NCBI RefSeq assembly: GCF_013343215.1
Contig: NZ_CP039143.1
Span: 124,001-188,000 of the forward strand
Length of the DNA stretch: 64,000 bases
Direction: 5' to 3'
Source: Acinetobacter sp. 10FS3-1
Lineage (GTDB): Bacteria; Pseudomonadota; Gammaproteobacteria; Pseudomonadales; Moraxellaceae
Part shown: piece by piece, positions 37,693-47,390 of the stretch
How positions within the stretch are numbered: position 1 is the stretch's first letter
Layout of the letters: every line of letters starts with the position of its first letter
Position numbers and translations under genes: made by a program
The notes under the pieces: generated by a model
Told to the model about the DNA's origin: nothing
What the model saw: the letters and a program-made list of their open reading frames with translations, nothing else
Database searches by the model: none

Positions 37693-37767
37693 GCTATCTT
37701 CAGAACTGATCATTCATTAGCAATTCTGATGTTCAGGCATTATTGACTGAACATCAGAATTTAATTT

Positions 37768-39330
37768 TTATAAATCGCTATAATGTTTTTTTAACAATGA
37801 GAAAACAATTGTACTGATCTGTCGAGCAAGAAATGGAGGTACAGCATTTCCGACCTGCGTATACTGATTAGTACGGTTTCCTTCAAATATATAATTGTCG
37901 GGGAATGTTTGTAATCTTGCTGCTTCCCTTACAGTGAGACTTCGACACTGCTTTGGATCATAATGAATGAAATAATGACCATCTTTTGAAATATGGCTTG
38001 TTATTGTAGTGGCTTCCTTATGAGCAAGCTGCACACGAAAACGGTCATTATAAGACCCAGAATTCCAGTTCTGGTGTTGTGGAGCAAGCTTAGTCGGGAA
38101 ATTTTCAGCTTTAGGTGAGAACCCTCTCTGTTCACCATATAATGCACAAAAACTGTATCTGAGCAGATCTGACTCCATATGTCCTCTTGTCTCATGATTG
38201 AGAACTAGATTCAGTTCAGGATCAAGAATCCATTTCCTCAAATGATCTGGCAACTGGTTCGATGATTTATATTTATGAATAGTTTCTTTTCTTTTTAAAT
38301 CTTTATATGGTTGGAGATCTGTTTTATTAACATCAACACCAATATTATTTAATGCGCTTAATGTCTCGGCATTACTTGATACAACTTGCTGCCAAGAATA
38401 ATAAGAATCATCTTTTTTTGATAACCCGCTTCGTAGTTTTGGTAAATCACCAATAGCCTCTTTAACTGAAACTTTAGGATAAATATTTTTATCCAAGATA
38501 TCAGGTATATGTTCAATATCCTCCCTCACTCCAAGCAGAATAACTCGGTGTCGAGCTTGAGGAATCCCGAATTCTTCGGATTTAATCAGGTAGTTCAGCT
38601 TGACTGGAGTAGAGTTATCAGCATCATCAGTTTTTTCCACAAGAGAATATATTCGATATGAAGGGCAATCTTCTGATCCCGTAATCTCTGAAGGATTTTG
38701 CAGGTCATTAAGAATTTGAGGAAATATGAGTTGATTCTCAACTTTGGCAGTAAGAATCCCTCTCACATTTTCCATAACAAACACATCAGGTTTTGCTATC
38801 GATAGAACCTTTAAATATTCTTTATAAAGGAAGTGGCGGTGATCTTCTTCAGGAACATAGTTTTTATTGCCGGCATTTCTAGAACGCCCAGCTAAACTAT
38901 AGGCTTGGCAAGGGGGACCTCCGATTAAAATTTTAGGTCCGTAATGATTTTCTGTTAGCTCTTTTACTTTAGCATGAATGTGGTCATTATCTTTACCTAA
39001 TTCAGAAGGACCTTTCAAGGTTTCCTGAAAAGCTGATTCATAAATTTCTTTATATGATTCAAACAGTTCATCTCTTGTAAGGTTGCCATTTAAATATTGA
39101 TAGTAACCATCTAGACAGCCTGTTTGCTTTGCAAGTCTGTAAAACGCTCTTGTAGTTAGTGTCATATGAGCATGTGGATCTTTTTCAACAGACATGCCTA
39201 TTTTAAAAGGATGCTTGTTATTATCTATGTAAGAGGCGAATCCTTCGCCGAGTCCACCTGGCCCAGAGAATAGATCAATTACTAAAATATCATTATCTTT
39301 CATAGTAGCCTGATAACTTAAAAAACACAT
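37768..39330 (-). CDS. dcm: DNA cytosine-5 methyltransferase
   Basis: 520 aa. All key m5C motifs are present: DLFSGPGGLGEGF (I), GGPPCQAYSLAGRSR with the catalytic Cys (IV), MENVRGIL (VI), QARHRVILLGVR (VIII), and RSLTVREAARLQTFPDNY...QVGNAVPP (IX-X). Start is either the ATG at 39330 or the ATG at 39303; the latter begins right before motif I and may be the true one. It belongs with Vsr and, by known clusters of MutL-like ATPases with Z1 and AIPR proteins, with the downstream genes at 41.6-47.1 kb. Target sequence cannot be read off. Confidence 0.92.
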   Translation of the reverse strand: MCFLSYQATMKDNDILVIDLFSGPGGLGEGFASYIDNNKHPFKIGMSVEKDPHAHMTLTTRAFYRLAKQTGCLDGYYQYLNGNLTRDELFESYKEIYESAFQETLKGPSELGKDNDHIHAKVKELTENHYGPKILIGGPPCQAYSLAGRSRNAGNKNYVPEEDHRHFLYKEYLKVLSIAKPDVFVMENVRGILTAKVENQLIFPQILNDLQNPSEITGSEDCPSYRIYSLVEKTDDADNSTPVKLNYLIKSEEFGIPQARHRVILLGVREDIEHIPDILDKNIYPKVSVKEAIGDLPKLRSGLSKKDDSYYSWQQVVSSNAETLSALNNIGVDVNKTDLQPYKDLKRKETIHKYKSSNQLPDHLRKWILDPELNLVLNHETRGHMESDLLRYSFCALYGEQRGFSPKAENFPTKLAPQHQNWNSGSYNDRFRVQLAHKEATTITSHISKDGHYFIHYDPKQCRSLTVREAARLQTFPDNYIFEGNRTNQYTQVGNAVPPFLARQISTIVFSLLKKHYSDL

Positions 39331-39400
39331 GCATAATACCAGGTCTTGTCAATCGCACAAGACTTAAAAAACTTTAATCAGTAAACGCCTAGAAATATGA

Positions 39401-40457
39401 ATTTTAAAAGGCTTTGTTGCACAAACCTATCTGTAAAGGCTTTTTCAGCAATATAATTTTCAAATGAATAAGCCCGCACCTAAAATCTACCGCACAACCA
39501 ATTGGCCCGCATATAACCGAGCACTCATTAATCGCGGAAATATTACCATTTGGTTTGATCCTGCTACGCAATGGTATGCTCCATCAAAAGGCAAACAAGG
39601 GCGAAATCAAACCTACTCCGACGCAGCCATCCAATGCTGCTTAATGATTAAATCCTTATTCCGTCTGTCTTTACGTATGGTCACTGGCTTTGTGCAAAGT
39701 CTGATTAAACTTTGCGGATTAAATTGGACAGCACCAGATTACACCACGCTTTGTAGAAGACAAAAGCATATTGATATTGCGATAAGCTATCAGAAAAGTC
39801 GTGATGGGCTGCATCTACTCATGGACTCTACAGGCATGAAGTTTCTAGGTGAGGGCGAATGGAAATGCAAGAAACATGGACCTGAATATCGTCGCCAATG
39901 GCGTAAACTACATATTGGTATAGATGCTAAAACCCTTCAAATACGCGCTATTGAGCTCACAACAAATAATGTCAGTGATTCACAGGTACTTGGTGATTTA
40001 CTTGATCAGATTCCACAAGATGAGCGGATTGACTCTGTTTATACCGATGGAGCTTATGACACCAAGCAATGCCGTCAGGTCATTGCAGATCGGCAAGCGC
40101 ATGCGGTGATTCCACCTGGAAAAAATGCGAAACCATGGAAAGATACAAAGAGTAGCTCCCTAGAGCGAAATGAATTACTTCGAACAATTAAACGTTTAGG
40201 CAGGACACTATGGAAAAAATGGTCAGGCTATCATCGACGAAGTTTGGTTGAAACTAAGATGCATTGCATTAAATTATTAGGAGAGAAACTCAGTGCAAGG
40301 AGTTTTGATAGCCAAGTCAATGAGATTCATGCACGTGTAGCAGTCCTCAACAGATTTACGGAATTAGGTCGACCACTTACCCAAGTTACGCCTTAAATTT
40401 GGCTCAATTAGGGGCGCTTTGCATTTCAAATCTTTGTGCAACAAAGCCATTTTAAAA
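39401..40457 (+). mobile_element. IS5-family element, copy 2, with 9-bp target duplication
   Basis: Element 39410-40448 (1039 bp) with ends GGCTTTGTTGCACAAAC and GTGCAACAAAGCC. The 9-bp target duplication ATTTTAAAA is at 39401-39409 and 40449-40457, supporting the IS903 group. It is the only one of three copies with an intact duplication, so it is a simple insertion. It sits in the interval between dcm and the ATPase gene. Confidence 0.94.
39464..40396 (+). CDS. IS5-family transposase (copy 2)
   Basis: 310 aa, intact. DDE-type: LHLLMDSTGMKFLGEGEWK (first D), YTDGAYDTKQCRQVI (second D), and HRRSLVETKMHCIKLLG (E region). One block near 40230-40330 (GEKLSARSFDSQVNE) differs by a cluster of substitutions from the same region of copies 1 and 3, while the rest is almost identical to copy 1. 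Confidence 0.93.
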   Translation: MNKPAPKIYRTTNWPAYNRALINRGNITIWFDPATQWYAPSKGKQGRNQTYSDAAIQCCLMIKSLFRLSLRMVTGFVQSLIKLCGLNWTAPDYTTLCRRQKHIDIAISYQKSRDGLHLLMDSTGMKFLGEGEWKCKKHGPEYRRQWRKLHIGIDAKTLQIRAIELTTNNVSDSQVLGDLLDQIPQDERIDSVYTDGAYDTKQCRQVIADRQAHAVIPPGKNAKPWKDTKSSSLERNELLRTIKRLGRTLWKKWSGYHRRSLVETKMHCIKLLGEKLSARSFDSQVNEIHARVAVLNRFTELGRPLTQVTP

Positions 40458-40568
40458 TATCTTTAGGTTAGAAGGTAAATTTTAAAGTTAACTATTTAGC
40501 AGATTTATTGTGGATGAGGTCCTATAGGGTTTATTAAAAGATGGTTATTAAAGAAGATTTAAAAATAT

Positions 40569-41556
40569 TAATTTAACCCGAATCGCGGATAAGAAATTAA
40601 CTTGAAAAATAGGAGGACTAGAGCCATCAGTTGAGTTATCACACCAAACTCACAACTCTAGTCCCGATGTTCAATAGTACCGAATTATTCTGTGTAATTG
40701 ATGATTTCTTTCTTAAATTTGAAGCAACCTACTGGAAATTCCTCAAGCAAAGCCATCACTGCTTAAGAATCCGAAAAGCGCAGCTGAGTATCTCTGAAAT
40801 CATCTTTATCGCCATTTGGTATAAGTATTCTCACTTCAATAATTTCAAAGCCTTTTTCACCTGGTTAAAAGAAGATAAAAGCCATTTATTTAAGTACTTG
40901 CCTTGCTATCAAAGGATGATTCATCTGATCAATATGCACCAATTGGCCCTACACGCTTTACATGTGGCGCTGATGAAAGACCAAGCTACACAATATTTAT
41001 GGATTGATTCAACAACTCTGCCAGTTTGTAAAAATCAACGTATTCAGCGTCATAAATCATTAGTCCAAATTGCATCACGTGGTAGAAGCTCAATGGGCTG
41101 GTTTTATGGCTGTAAATTACATATTGCGATGAATCAATTTGGTGAAATTGCCTGTTCTGCTTTATCAAATGGACATGTTGCTGACATTAAAATGGTTGAA
41201 CAATTAGCTGAAGGTTTACAGGCGCAACTCTATGCCGACCGTGGCTACATCAGTCAACAATTAAAAAGCAGATTAAAAGAACAAGGTATTGATTTAATTA
41301 CCTATCACCGAAAGAACATGAAGTCTATTAAATTATCTGCATCAGATGAATATCACTTAAAGCAGCGCAATAAAATAGAAACGTTATTCAGCTTATTGAA
41401 AGGACAATACAATTTAGTGACGAGTAGAGCACGTAGTGTTTGTGGATTTCTAGGAGGGATTTATGCTTCATTGTGCGCATATCAATTGAGCCACCGAAAT
41501 AAGCCAACCATTCGAGTAATCGAATGGTTGGCTTAAACAGGATTCGGGTTAATTTA
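40569..41556 (+). mobile_element. IS982-family element
   Basis: Element 40576-41549 (974 bp) with terminal inverted repeats ACCCGAATC at the left and GATTCGGGT at the right. A 7-bp target duplication TAATTTA lies at 40569-40575 and 41550-41556. It is inserted about 90 bp upstream of the GHKL ATPase gene, so it may separate that gene from its original promoter. Confidence 0.88.
40631..41536 (+). CDS. IS982-family transposase
   Basis: 301 aa. Family features: CVIDDFF N-terminal segment, LWIDSTTLPVCKNQRI (first D), WFYGCKLHIAMNQFGEI, LYADRGYISQQL (second D) and KQRNKIETLFSLLKGQYN (E). Intact. Confidence 0.92.
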   Translation: MSYHTKLTTLVPMFNSTELFCVIDDFFLKFEATYWKFLKQSHHCLRIRKAQLSISEIIFIAIWYKYSHFNNFKAFFTWLKEDKSHLFKYLPCYQRMIHLINMHQLALHALHVALMKDQATQYLWIDSTTLPVCKNQRIQRHKSLVQIASRGRSSMGWFYGCKLHIAMNQFGEIACSALSNGHVADIKMVEQLAEGLQAQLYADRGYISQQLKSRLKEQGIDLITYHRKNMKSIKLSASDEYHLKQRNKIETLFSLLKGQYNLVTSRARSVCGFLGGIYASLCAYQLSHRNKPTIRVIEWLA

Positions 41557-41639
41557 ATAAAAACATGAAATGTATGTTTTAAAATTAAATTATTGGTATA
41601 TTTGAATAAATAGTAAACTTTTTAAATTTTATAATAGAA

Positions 41640-43109
41640 ATGAGTGATACCAGATTACTTCAGCCAAGCGCAGCTTCAATTTTGCAATCTATGCGCGATA
41701 TAGGGTACACACTCGATACAGCAGTCGCAGATATTATTGATAATAGTATTGCAGCTTCAGCAGATAAGATCGAATTAATCTTTTTGGAAAATCCCACCCC
41801 ACATTTTTTGATAATTGATAATGGGGTCGGGATGTATGATGAAGAATTATATGATGCTCTCAGGTTCGCTACAAAAAGTCCTGTTGCTGCAAGAGCAGAT
41901 GAGGATTTGGGGAGATTTGGATTAGGACTTAAGACCGCTTCTTTTTCTCAATCACGTCGATTAACAGTAATCTCTTCAAAGAATAGCAAAATTTCTGCTG
42001 CCAGATGGGACTTGGATTACGTTGTTGAAAAGGATCAATGGTTATTAGAGATTTTGGATCCAAAGGATATCCGTTTGGATAAGGAATATCTGGAAAAAAT
42101 CAAAGTACATGGAACTATTGTCATGTGGGAGAACCTTGATAGGGTTTTATCAGGTGACAAAGATACTTTTTCCCCACGCCAAGTTGCGGGGGTGCTTGGT
42201 AAATTAAGAGAACATCTTGAGTTGGTATTTCATAAATTTCTTGAAGGAAAAGTATTTGGGAAAAAAATATCCATATTGTTAAATAACATAGAACTTCAAC
42301 CTTTTGATCCTTTTTGTTTACAAAATAGTTTTACTCAAAACCAAGCCCAAGAAAAAATAGTTATTAACGACTCTATTGTTACTATTCAGGCTTTTATCCT
42401 TCCTCATTTTTCTAAAATGGATAGAAGTGATTATGAAAATTTCAAAAAGAGAAGTGATTTTTTAAATAATCAGGGTGCTTATGTTTATCGAAATCATCGC
42501 CTTATGGTATGGGGTGACTGGTTTCGGTTAATTCCAAAATCAGAAGCAACCAAATATGCACGTGTTCAGATTAACTTTGATAAGAAGATTGATGATCTGT
42601 GGGCTATTGATATTAAAAAATCCAAAGCTACACCACCACTCGCAGTTTTAGAGAGGCTGAAACAGGTTATTGGTAGAATATCGGAAGCTAGCGTACGTTT
42701 ATCATCCCGAAGGGTTAATAAAGCTTTAGAAACCAATGAAGTGCCTTGGAACAGGTTTTCGGGGGAATATATAAATTACAGAATTAACAGAAACTTTCCG
42801 GTTTATCAGAAGTTTAAAAATTCACTTTCAGAAGAACAGAGAAATAATTTTAATACTTTACTAGAAATTCTGGAAAGTAGTTTACCAGTTCAAAGCATTT
42901 ATGCAGATATGACTTCTAATCCTAAGCAGATCTCGTTACATGAGAATTATGATCTGGAGGAGATGCAAGAAAAATTTATTGCTTTTGCAGATTTCATGGA
43001 AGCTAAACAAATGCAAAAGCATAGTTTCAAACAGGCTGCTTTAGCATGTGGTTTATTTGAAAAATACAGTAATAATTTAGAAGAGTGGTTGGAAGCATAT
43101 TATGCTTAA
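41640..43109 (+). CDS. GHKL ATPase, MutL/MORC-like (defence-associated)
   Basis: 489 aa. Bergerat-fold motifs: AVADIIDNSIAA (N box, residue about 35), LIIDNGVGM (G1), and DLGRFGLGLKTASFSQS (G2). The second half contains VYRNHRLMVWGDWFRL, as in the MORC-like bacterial ATPases described in restriction-modification contexts (Iyer, Abhiman and Aravind). It lies upstream of the Z1 gene, overlapping it by 8 bp. In such clusters the ATPase is thought to act with Z1 and AIPR nuclease-like proteins on invading DNA. Looks intact, but its partners are not. Confidence 0.85.
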   Translation: MSDTRLLQPSAASILQSMRDIGYTLDTAVADIIDNSIAASADKIELIFLENPTPHFLIIDNGVGMYDEELYDALRFATKSPVAARADEDLGRFGLGLKTASFSQSRRLTVISSKNSKISAARWDLDYVVEKDQWLLEILDPKDIRLDKEYLEKIKVHGTIVMWENLDRVLSGDKDTFSPRQVAGVLGKLREHLELVFHKFLEGKVFGKKISILLNNIELQPFDPFCLQNSFTQNQAQEKIVINDSIVTIQAFILPHFSKMDRSDYENFKKRSDFLNNQGAYVYRNHRLMVWGDWFRLIPKSEATKYARVQINFDKKIDDLWAIDIKKSKATPPLAVLERLKQVIGRISEASVRLSSRRVNKALETNEVPWNRFSGEYINYRINRNFPVYQKFKNSLSEEQRNNFNTLLEILESSLPVQSIYADMTSNPKQISLHENYDLEEMQEKFIAFADFMEAKQMQKHSFKQAALACGLFEKYSNNLEEWLEAYYA

Positions 43110-44566
43110 TTCAGAACAATATGATGTAGCACAATTTTCGATAGCTAAATGTACCAAAAAAAATGAGGAGTCTTATGAAATTCCTTATATTGAGGAGATT
43201 GTAAGAAAAACAGCTGATTTCCTAGATTATGAAGGTAATGTAGAGGGTATAGTTCGATATGTAGAATCTAAAGTAAATTGTCGAATGGATTTAGGGACAT
43301 CAGTCGTTAGTGAAGAGGCTGAACATGATAAGGATTGGGTTAAGCGTATCGAAAGTAGTGAAAAAATTTACGCTACTGCATATGAAAATTATTTACGTGG
43401 GAAGGGTATGCCTCCAGGAGTAGTAAATTCGATCTCACGAGTTAACGACTCTATTTTGAGCCTTTTAAGTGATCCTAAAAAGAAAGACAAATCTTTTCAG
43501 AGAAGAGGCTTGGTAATTGGTGATGTGCAATCAGGAAAGACAAGCAACTATCTGTCATTAATCACAAAAGCTGCCGATGCAGGATATAAATTCATTATTG
43601 TTATTGCAGGCATCCATAACAATCTCAGATCACAGACTCAGCAACGTATTGATGAGGGCTTCATAGGACGTATTAGTGCCAAAGACAGTAAAAAAACTCC
43701 AATTGGTGTTGGTGCAGAATTTGATGGACAATTCCCACATCCAGTTTCGTTTACTACGGTTGAGCAGGACTTTAATAAAACACTTGCGACTAGTATAGCT
43801 ACAGAAATTGGAGGCTTTAATAAACCTGTTATTCTGGTAATCAAGAAAAATGTAACAACCTTAAAAAATTTGTATGAATGGCTTGTAAACTTTAATATGA
43901 ACGGGTTAAAAGCCAATGGTGTAATTAATAATGTGCCTTTATTAATGATTGATGATGAGGCTGATAACGCATCAATTAATACGAATATTCCGGATTTGGA
44001 TCCTACTAAGACAAATAACTATCTAAGAACAATTCTAAAGTCTTTTAATCAGGCATGTTATGTTGGATATACCGCGACACCATTTGCAAATATTTTTATT
44101 GATCCTGATTCTTACGGGGAATGCGCTGAAGATCTTTTTCCAAAAGACTTTATCTATAATCTAGATGCTCCAACAAATTATTTCGGTGCCAGAAAAATAT
44201 TTCTTGAACCTGATTACCGATATGTACATGTAATATTAGATCCACAGGAAATAGGTAAGTATATCCCATTAAAACATAAAAAAACTTTTGTGTTAAAAGA
44301 CTTACCTGGGTCACTTAAAGAAGCTATAGCCTCTTTTTTGATAAGTAAATGTATCCGAAATATCCGACATGACGCTTATGAACATTGTTCAATGCTTATT
44401 AACGTTTCTACATTTGTAAATGTGTAAAACCAGATTAAAGATAAGGTGTTGGATTATATTGACGAGGTAAGTAATGAAATTCTTGCTTATTCCGCAATGC
44501 CTACAGCTTTAGAGCATGAAAATATAGCTTTACTTCATAGAGTATTTAATAAGCACTATGCAGAAT
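43102..44566 (+). pseudogene. Z1-domain ATPase/endonuclease, nonsense mutated and truncated by IS
   Basis: Intact N-terminal part of a Z1 protein: P-loop GDVQSGKTSNYLSLI (residue about 140), Walker B LLMIDDEADNASIN, SF2-like GYTATPFANIFID. At 44425-44427 a TAA replaces what looks like a CAA codon: reading through gives NVSTFVNV-stop-NQIKDKVLDYIDEVSNE in frame. Homology then runs to 44566, where IS5 copy 3 begins. Full-length Z1 proteins are roughly twice as long, so the C-terminal half is gone. The gene is doubly inactivated. Confidence 0.85.
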
Positions 44567-45605
44567 GGCTTTGTTGCACAAACCTAGCATCAAAAGCTTA
44601 TTCAGCAATATAATTTCAAAATGAATAAGCCTGCCTCTAAAATCTACCGTACAACCAATTGGTCATCCTATAACCGAGCCTTAATTAACCGAGGTAATAT
44701 TTCCATTTGGTTTGATCCAAAGACTCAGTGGTATGCACAATCACAAGGCAAGCAAGGTCGAAATCAAACCTACTCCGATACAGCGATTCAATGCTGCTTA
44801 ATGATCAAATTACTATTCCGACTCTCTTTACGTATGGTCACAGGTTTTGTTCAAAGTCTGATTAAACTCTCTGGATTAGATTGGACAGCTCCGGATTATT
44901 CCACCCTTTGTCGTAGACAAAAGCATATTGATATTGCGATTAGCTATCAAAAAAGTAGTGATGGACTGCATCTACTCGTAGACTCTACTGGTTTGAAGTT
45001 TCTTGGTGAAGGTGAATGGAAACGCAAGAAACATGGGGCTGAATATCGTCGCCAATGGCGTAAGCTTCACATTGCTATAGATGCTAAAACCCTGCAAATA
45101 CGTGCAGTACAACTCACCACAAATAATGTCAGTGATTCTCAAGTACTCGAAGATTTACTTGCTCAAATTCCCTTGGATGAACCAATTGATTCTGTTTATA
45201 CAGATGGTGCTTATGACACAAAGCACTGCCGACAAGTCATTTTAGATCGAGATGCACATGCGATCATTCCACCTAGAAAGAATGCAAAGCCTTGGAAGGA
45301 TCAGCAAGCGAGGTCTATAGAGCGGAACGAATTATTAAAGACAGTCAAACGGCTAGGCAGATCGCTTTGGAAAAAGTGGTCTGGTTATCACCGTCGAAGT
45401 TTGGTTGAAACCAAGATGCATTGCATCAAATTATTAGGCGATAAATTAACAGCGCGGAGTTTTCCAAGTCAGGTAAATGAGATCCACGCACGCGTAGCGG
45501 TTTTGAATAAATTCACAGAATTAGGTCGCCCGCATACCCAAGTTGTCTCTTAAATTTGGATTACTTAGAGGAGTTCAGCCTTTCAAACCTTTATGCAACA
45601 AAGCC
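44567..45605 (+). mobile_element. IS5-family element, copy 3, at a deletion junction
   Basis: 1039 bp, ends GGCTTTGTTGCACAAAC and ATGCAACAAAGCC. Flanking nonamers ATGCAGAAT and TCTACATGC do not match, so there is no target duplication. Left flank is inside the Z1 gene and right flank is inside the AIPR gene, so sequence between these genes was removed with or after insertion. Sequence is more divergent from copies 1 and 2 than those are from each other. Confidence 0.9.
44621..45553 (+). CDS. IS5-family transposase (copy 3)
   Basis: 310 aa, intact, same length and motifs as copy 2 (HLLVDSTGLKFLGEGEWK; YTDGAYDTKHCRQVI; HRRSLVETKMHCIKLLGDKL). Many synonymous differences from copies 1 and 2 mark it as an older or separately acquired isoform. 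Confidence 0.92.
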   Translation: MNKPASKIYRTTNWSSYNRALINRGNISIWFDPKTQWYAQSQGKQGRNQTYSDTAIQCCLMIKLLFRLSLRMVTGFVQSLIKLSGLDWTAPDYSTLCRRQKHIDIAISYQKSSDGLHLLVDSTGLKFLGEGEWKRKKHGAEYRRQWRKLHIAIDAKTLQIRAVQLTTNNVSDSQVLEDLLAQIPLDEPIDSVYTDGAYDTKHCRQVILDRDAHAIIPPRKNAKPWKDQQARSIERNELLKTVKRLGRSLWKKWSGYHRRSLVETKMHCIKLLGDKLTARSFPSQVNEIHARVAVLNKFTELGRPHTQVVS

Positions 45606-47097
45606 TCTACATGCTCATTTAGGTGATACAGCTTTACCTTCTTATCTAGTTATTTGTCCAGGTGATATTCTTGCTGATCTATATAATGATTATGGAGCAA
45701 GATTGCTAGAGCAAAATGTACGCAGTTTTTTACAAGCAAAAGGAGGAGTTAATAAAGGAATCAGAAATACTATTTTACATGAACCAGAATATTTCTTTTC
45801 TTATAATAATGGTATTACTGCTACAGCATCTGATATAGAAATTATTTATAAGGAAGGACGAAGCTGTATTTCACGAATAGTTGACTTACAGATAGTAAAT
45901 GGTGGACAAACTACTGCTTCTTTAGCAAAAGCAAAAATAAAGGATAAGGCAGACCTTTCCAAGATATTTGTCCAGATGAAACTAACTATAGTTTCTGACA
46001 GTCAAAGTGAGAAAATAATTCCTAAAATTTCTGAATATGCCAATACCCAGAATAAAGTGAATATTTCAGACCTTTCTGCTAATCATCCTTATCATATTAA
46101 GATTGAAGAATTATCAAGAAAGTTATGGGCACCACCAACAAAAACAGTTCTGAGGGACTCGGGATGGTTCTATGAGCGTTCACGTGGGCAATATAATGAA
46201 ATGTTGGCAAGTGGAAACCGTAATTTATTAAAAATTAAGTATCCCAAAACGCAGCTTTTTACTAAGACAGATTTAGCAAAATATATGATGATATGGGATA
46301 GCCCTGAACCTAAATGGGTAAATATGGGAGCACAAAAGAACTTTGCTAAATTCTCTGAATATATTTCTAAAAACTGGAAAAAAATGGAGGCAGAGGGGAA
46401 GGTAAATGATTATTACTTTAAAAAGATTGTGGCTCGAGCGATAATTTTTAAACAAACTGAAAAGCTAGTATCAGCTCAAGAATGGTATACAAATGGCTAT
46501 AGAGCTAATATTGTTATTTATACCCTTGCATATCTATCTTATTTTTTAAAGAAAAATAGTAAAAAAATTGATTATTTAAGAATGTGGAAGGAGCAGTGTC
46601 TCTCAGCTAACTTCGAAAAAGTTTTAGTTGAACTAACTAGGGAGATAAATAATATTCTGACCAGCCCAAACCAAGCTCGTACAACAAATAATACTTCAGA
46701 ATGGGCTAAGAAAGATGCTTGTTGGGGCACGATTATAGCTGAATCACAAAAACTTGATACATTTATTACCTCAGAGTTTATTAAGGAATTAATTGATAAA
46801 GAGAAGGCTGAATTAATCGTAGATGAGGCAAACCATAAACAGAAAATAGCTGATGCTATATCTATTCAGAACAAAATAAATTCTATAGATAAATATTTCT
46901 GGAGAGATTTTTTACAGTATCTAGAGAAAGAGCATCAAGTTGGATTTAAGGAAAAAGGTATTCTAAAAGCAGCAGGATTAAAGGTTAAGGATTTATCCTC
47001 AAAGCAATGTTTTGTATTGGAGAGACTACTTGAACAACATGGGGAAGAGTTTGAAAAAATTCAATCGTATGGAAAATTATCATTGCATGATTATTAA
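45606..47097 (+). pseudogene. AIPR-family abortive-infection protein, 5'-truncated
   Basis: About 497 residues starting at LHAHLGDTALPSYLVICPGDILADLYNDYGARLLEQNVRSFL, a region internal to AIPR proteins, then FFSYNNGITATASDI and RIVDLQIVNGGQTTASLAKA, both hallmarks of the family. The N-terminal part is missing; the frame begins inside IS5 copy 3, whose last bases supply no proper start. AIPR proteins are associated with phage resistance and occur with Z1 and MORC-like ATPases. A predicted terminator follows. Confidence 0.85.
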
Positions 47098-47117
47098 ATA
47101 TTAAATCTCTGAAATTA

Positions 47118-47144
47118 AAAGCCTCATATTATTGAGGCTTTTTT
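47118..47144 (+). terminator. Rho-independent terminator after AIPR gene
   Basis: AAAGCCTCATATTATTGAGGCTTTTTT: an 8-bp stem with a short AT loop and a T-run, 20 bp after the AIPR stop codon. Confidence 0.8.
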
Positions 47145-47215
47145 GACTCGAAAGTCAGAAAATAGTTTAATTAGATTCAATGTTTAATTTGTTTAAAGAA
47201 TAATATTCCATTTTG

Positions 47216-47362
47216 TCAAGAAGCAAGGATATATGCCTTGATAATATTCGAAATTTCTTCACTGAGTACAATATCTACATCATTATTGCCATGAACATTT
47301 AAAGGCTTTTTCTCTATAGTAAACAGGTCTTTAAATATTTTTATAGTGAGAGTGTTTTGAGG
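47216..47362 (-). pseudogene. C-terminal fragment of an unidentified gene
   Basis: Minus-strand frame open from the IS66-like end to a TGA at 47216-47218, encoding about 48 residues with normal protein composition (TIKIFKDLFTIEKKPLNV, then HGNNDVDIVLSEEISNIIKA). No start codon. It ends exactly where the IS66-type terminus begins, so it is probably the tail of a gene cut by that element. Family not recognised. Confidence 0.45.
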
Positions 47363-47363
47363 T

Positions 47364-47383
47364 GTAAGCGTCCGCTGAGCCCC
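47364..47383. mobile_element. IS66-family terminal inverted repeat remnant
   Basis: GTAAGCGTCCGCTGAGCCCC matches the first 15 bases of the left end of the IS66 element at 30818 exactly, then diverges. No matching opposite end is seen nearby, so this is a leftover of an internally deleted or truncated IS66-type element. Confidence 0.65.
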
Positions 47384-47390
47384 ACTTTTT

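Noticed and set aside
37768..39330. Cytosine methylase as the DISARM drmMII
   Set aside because: It is adjacent to Vsr and to the ATPase-Z1-AIPR cluster, and is separated from the drmAB-like operon by 7.5 kb of insertions and lies on the opposite strand.
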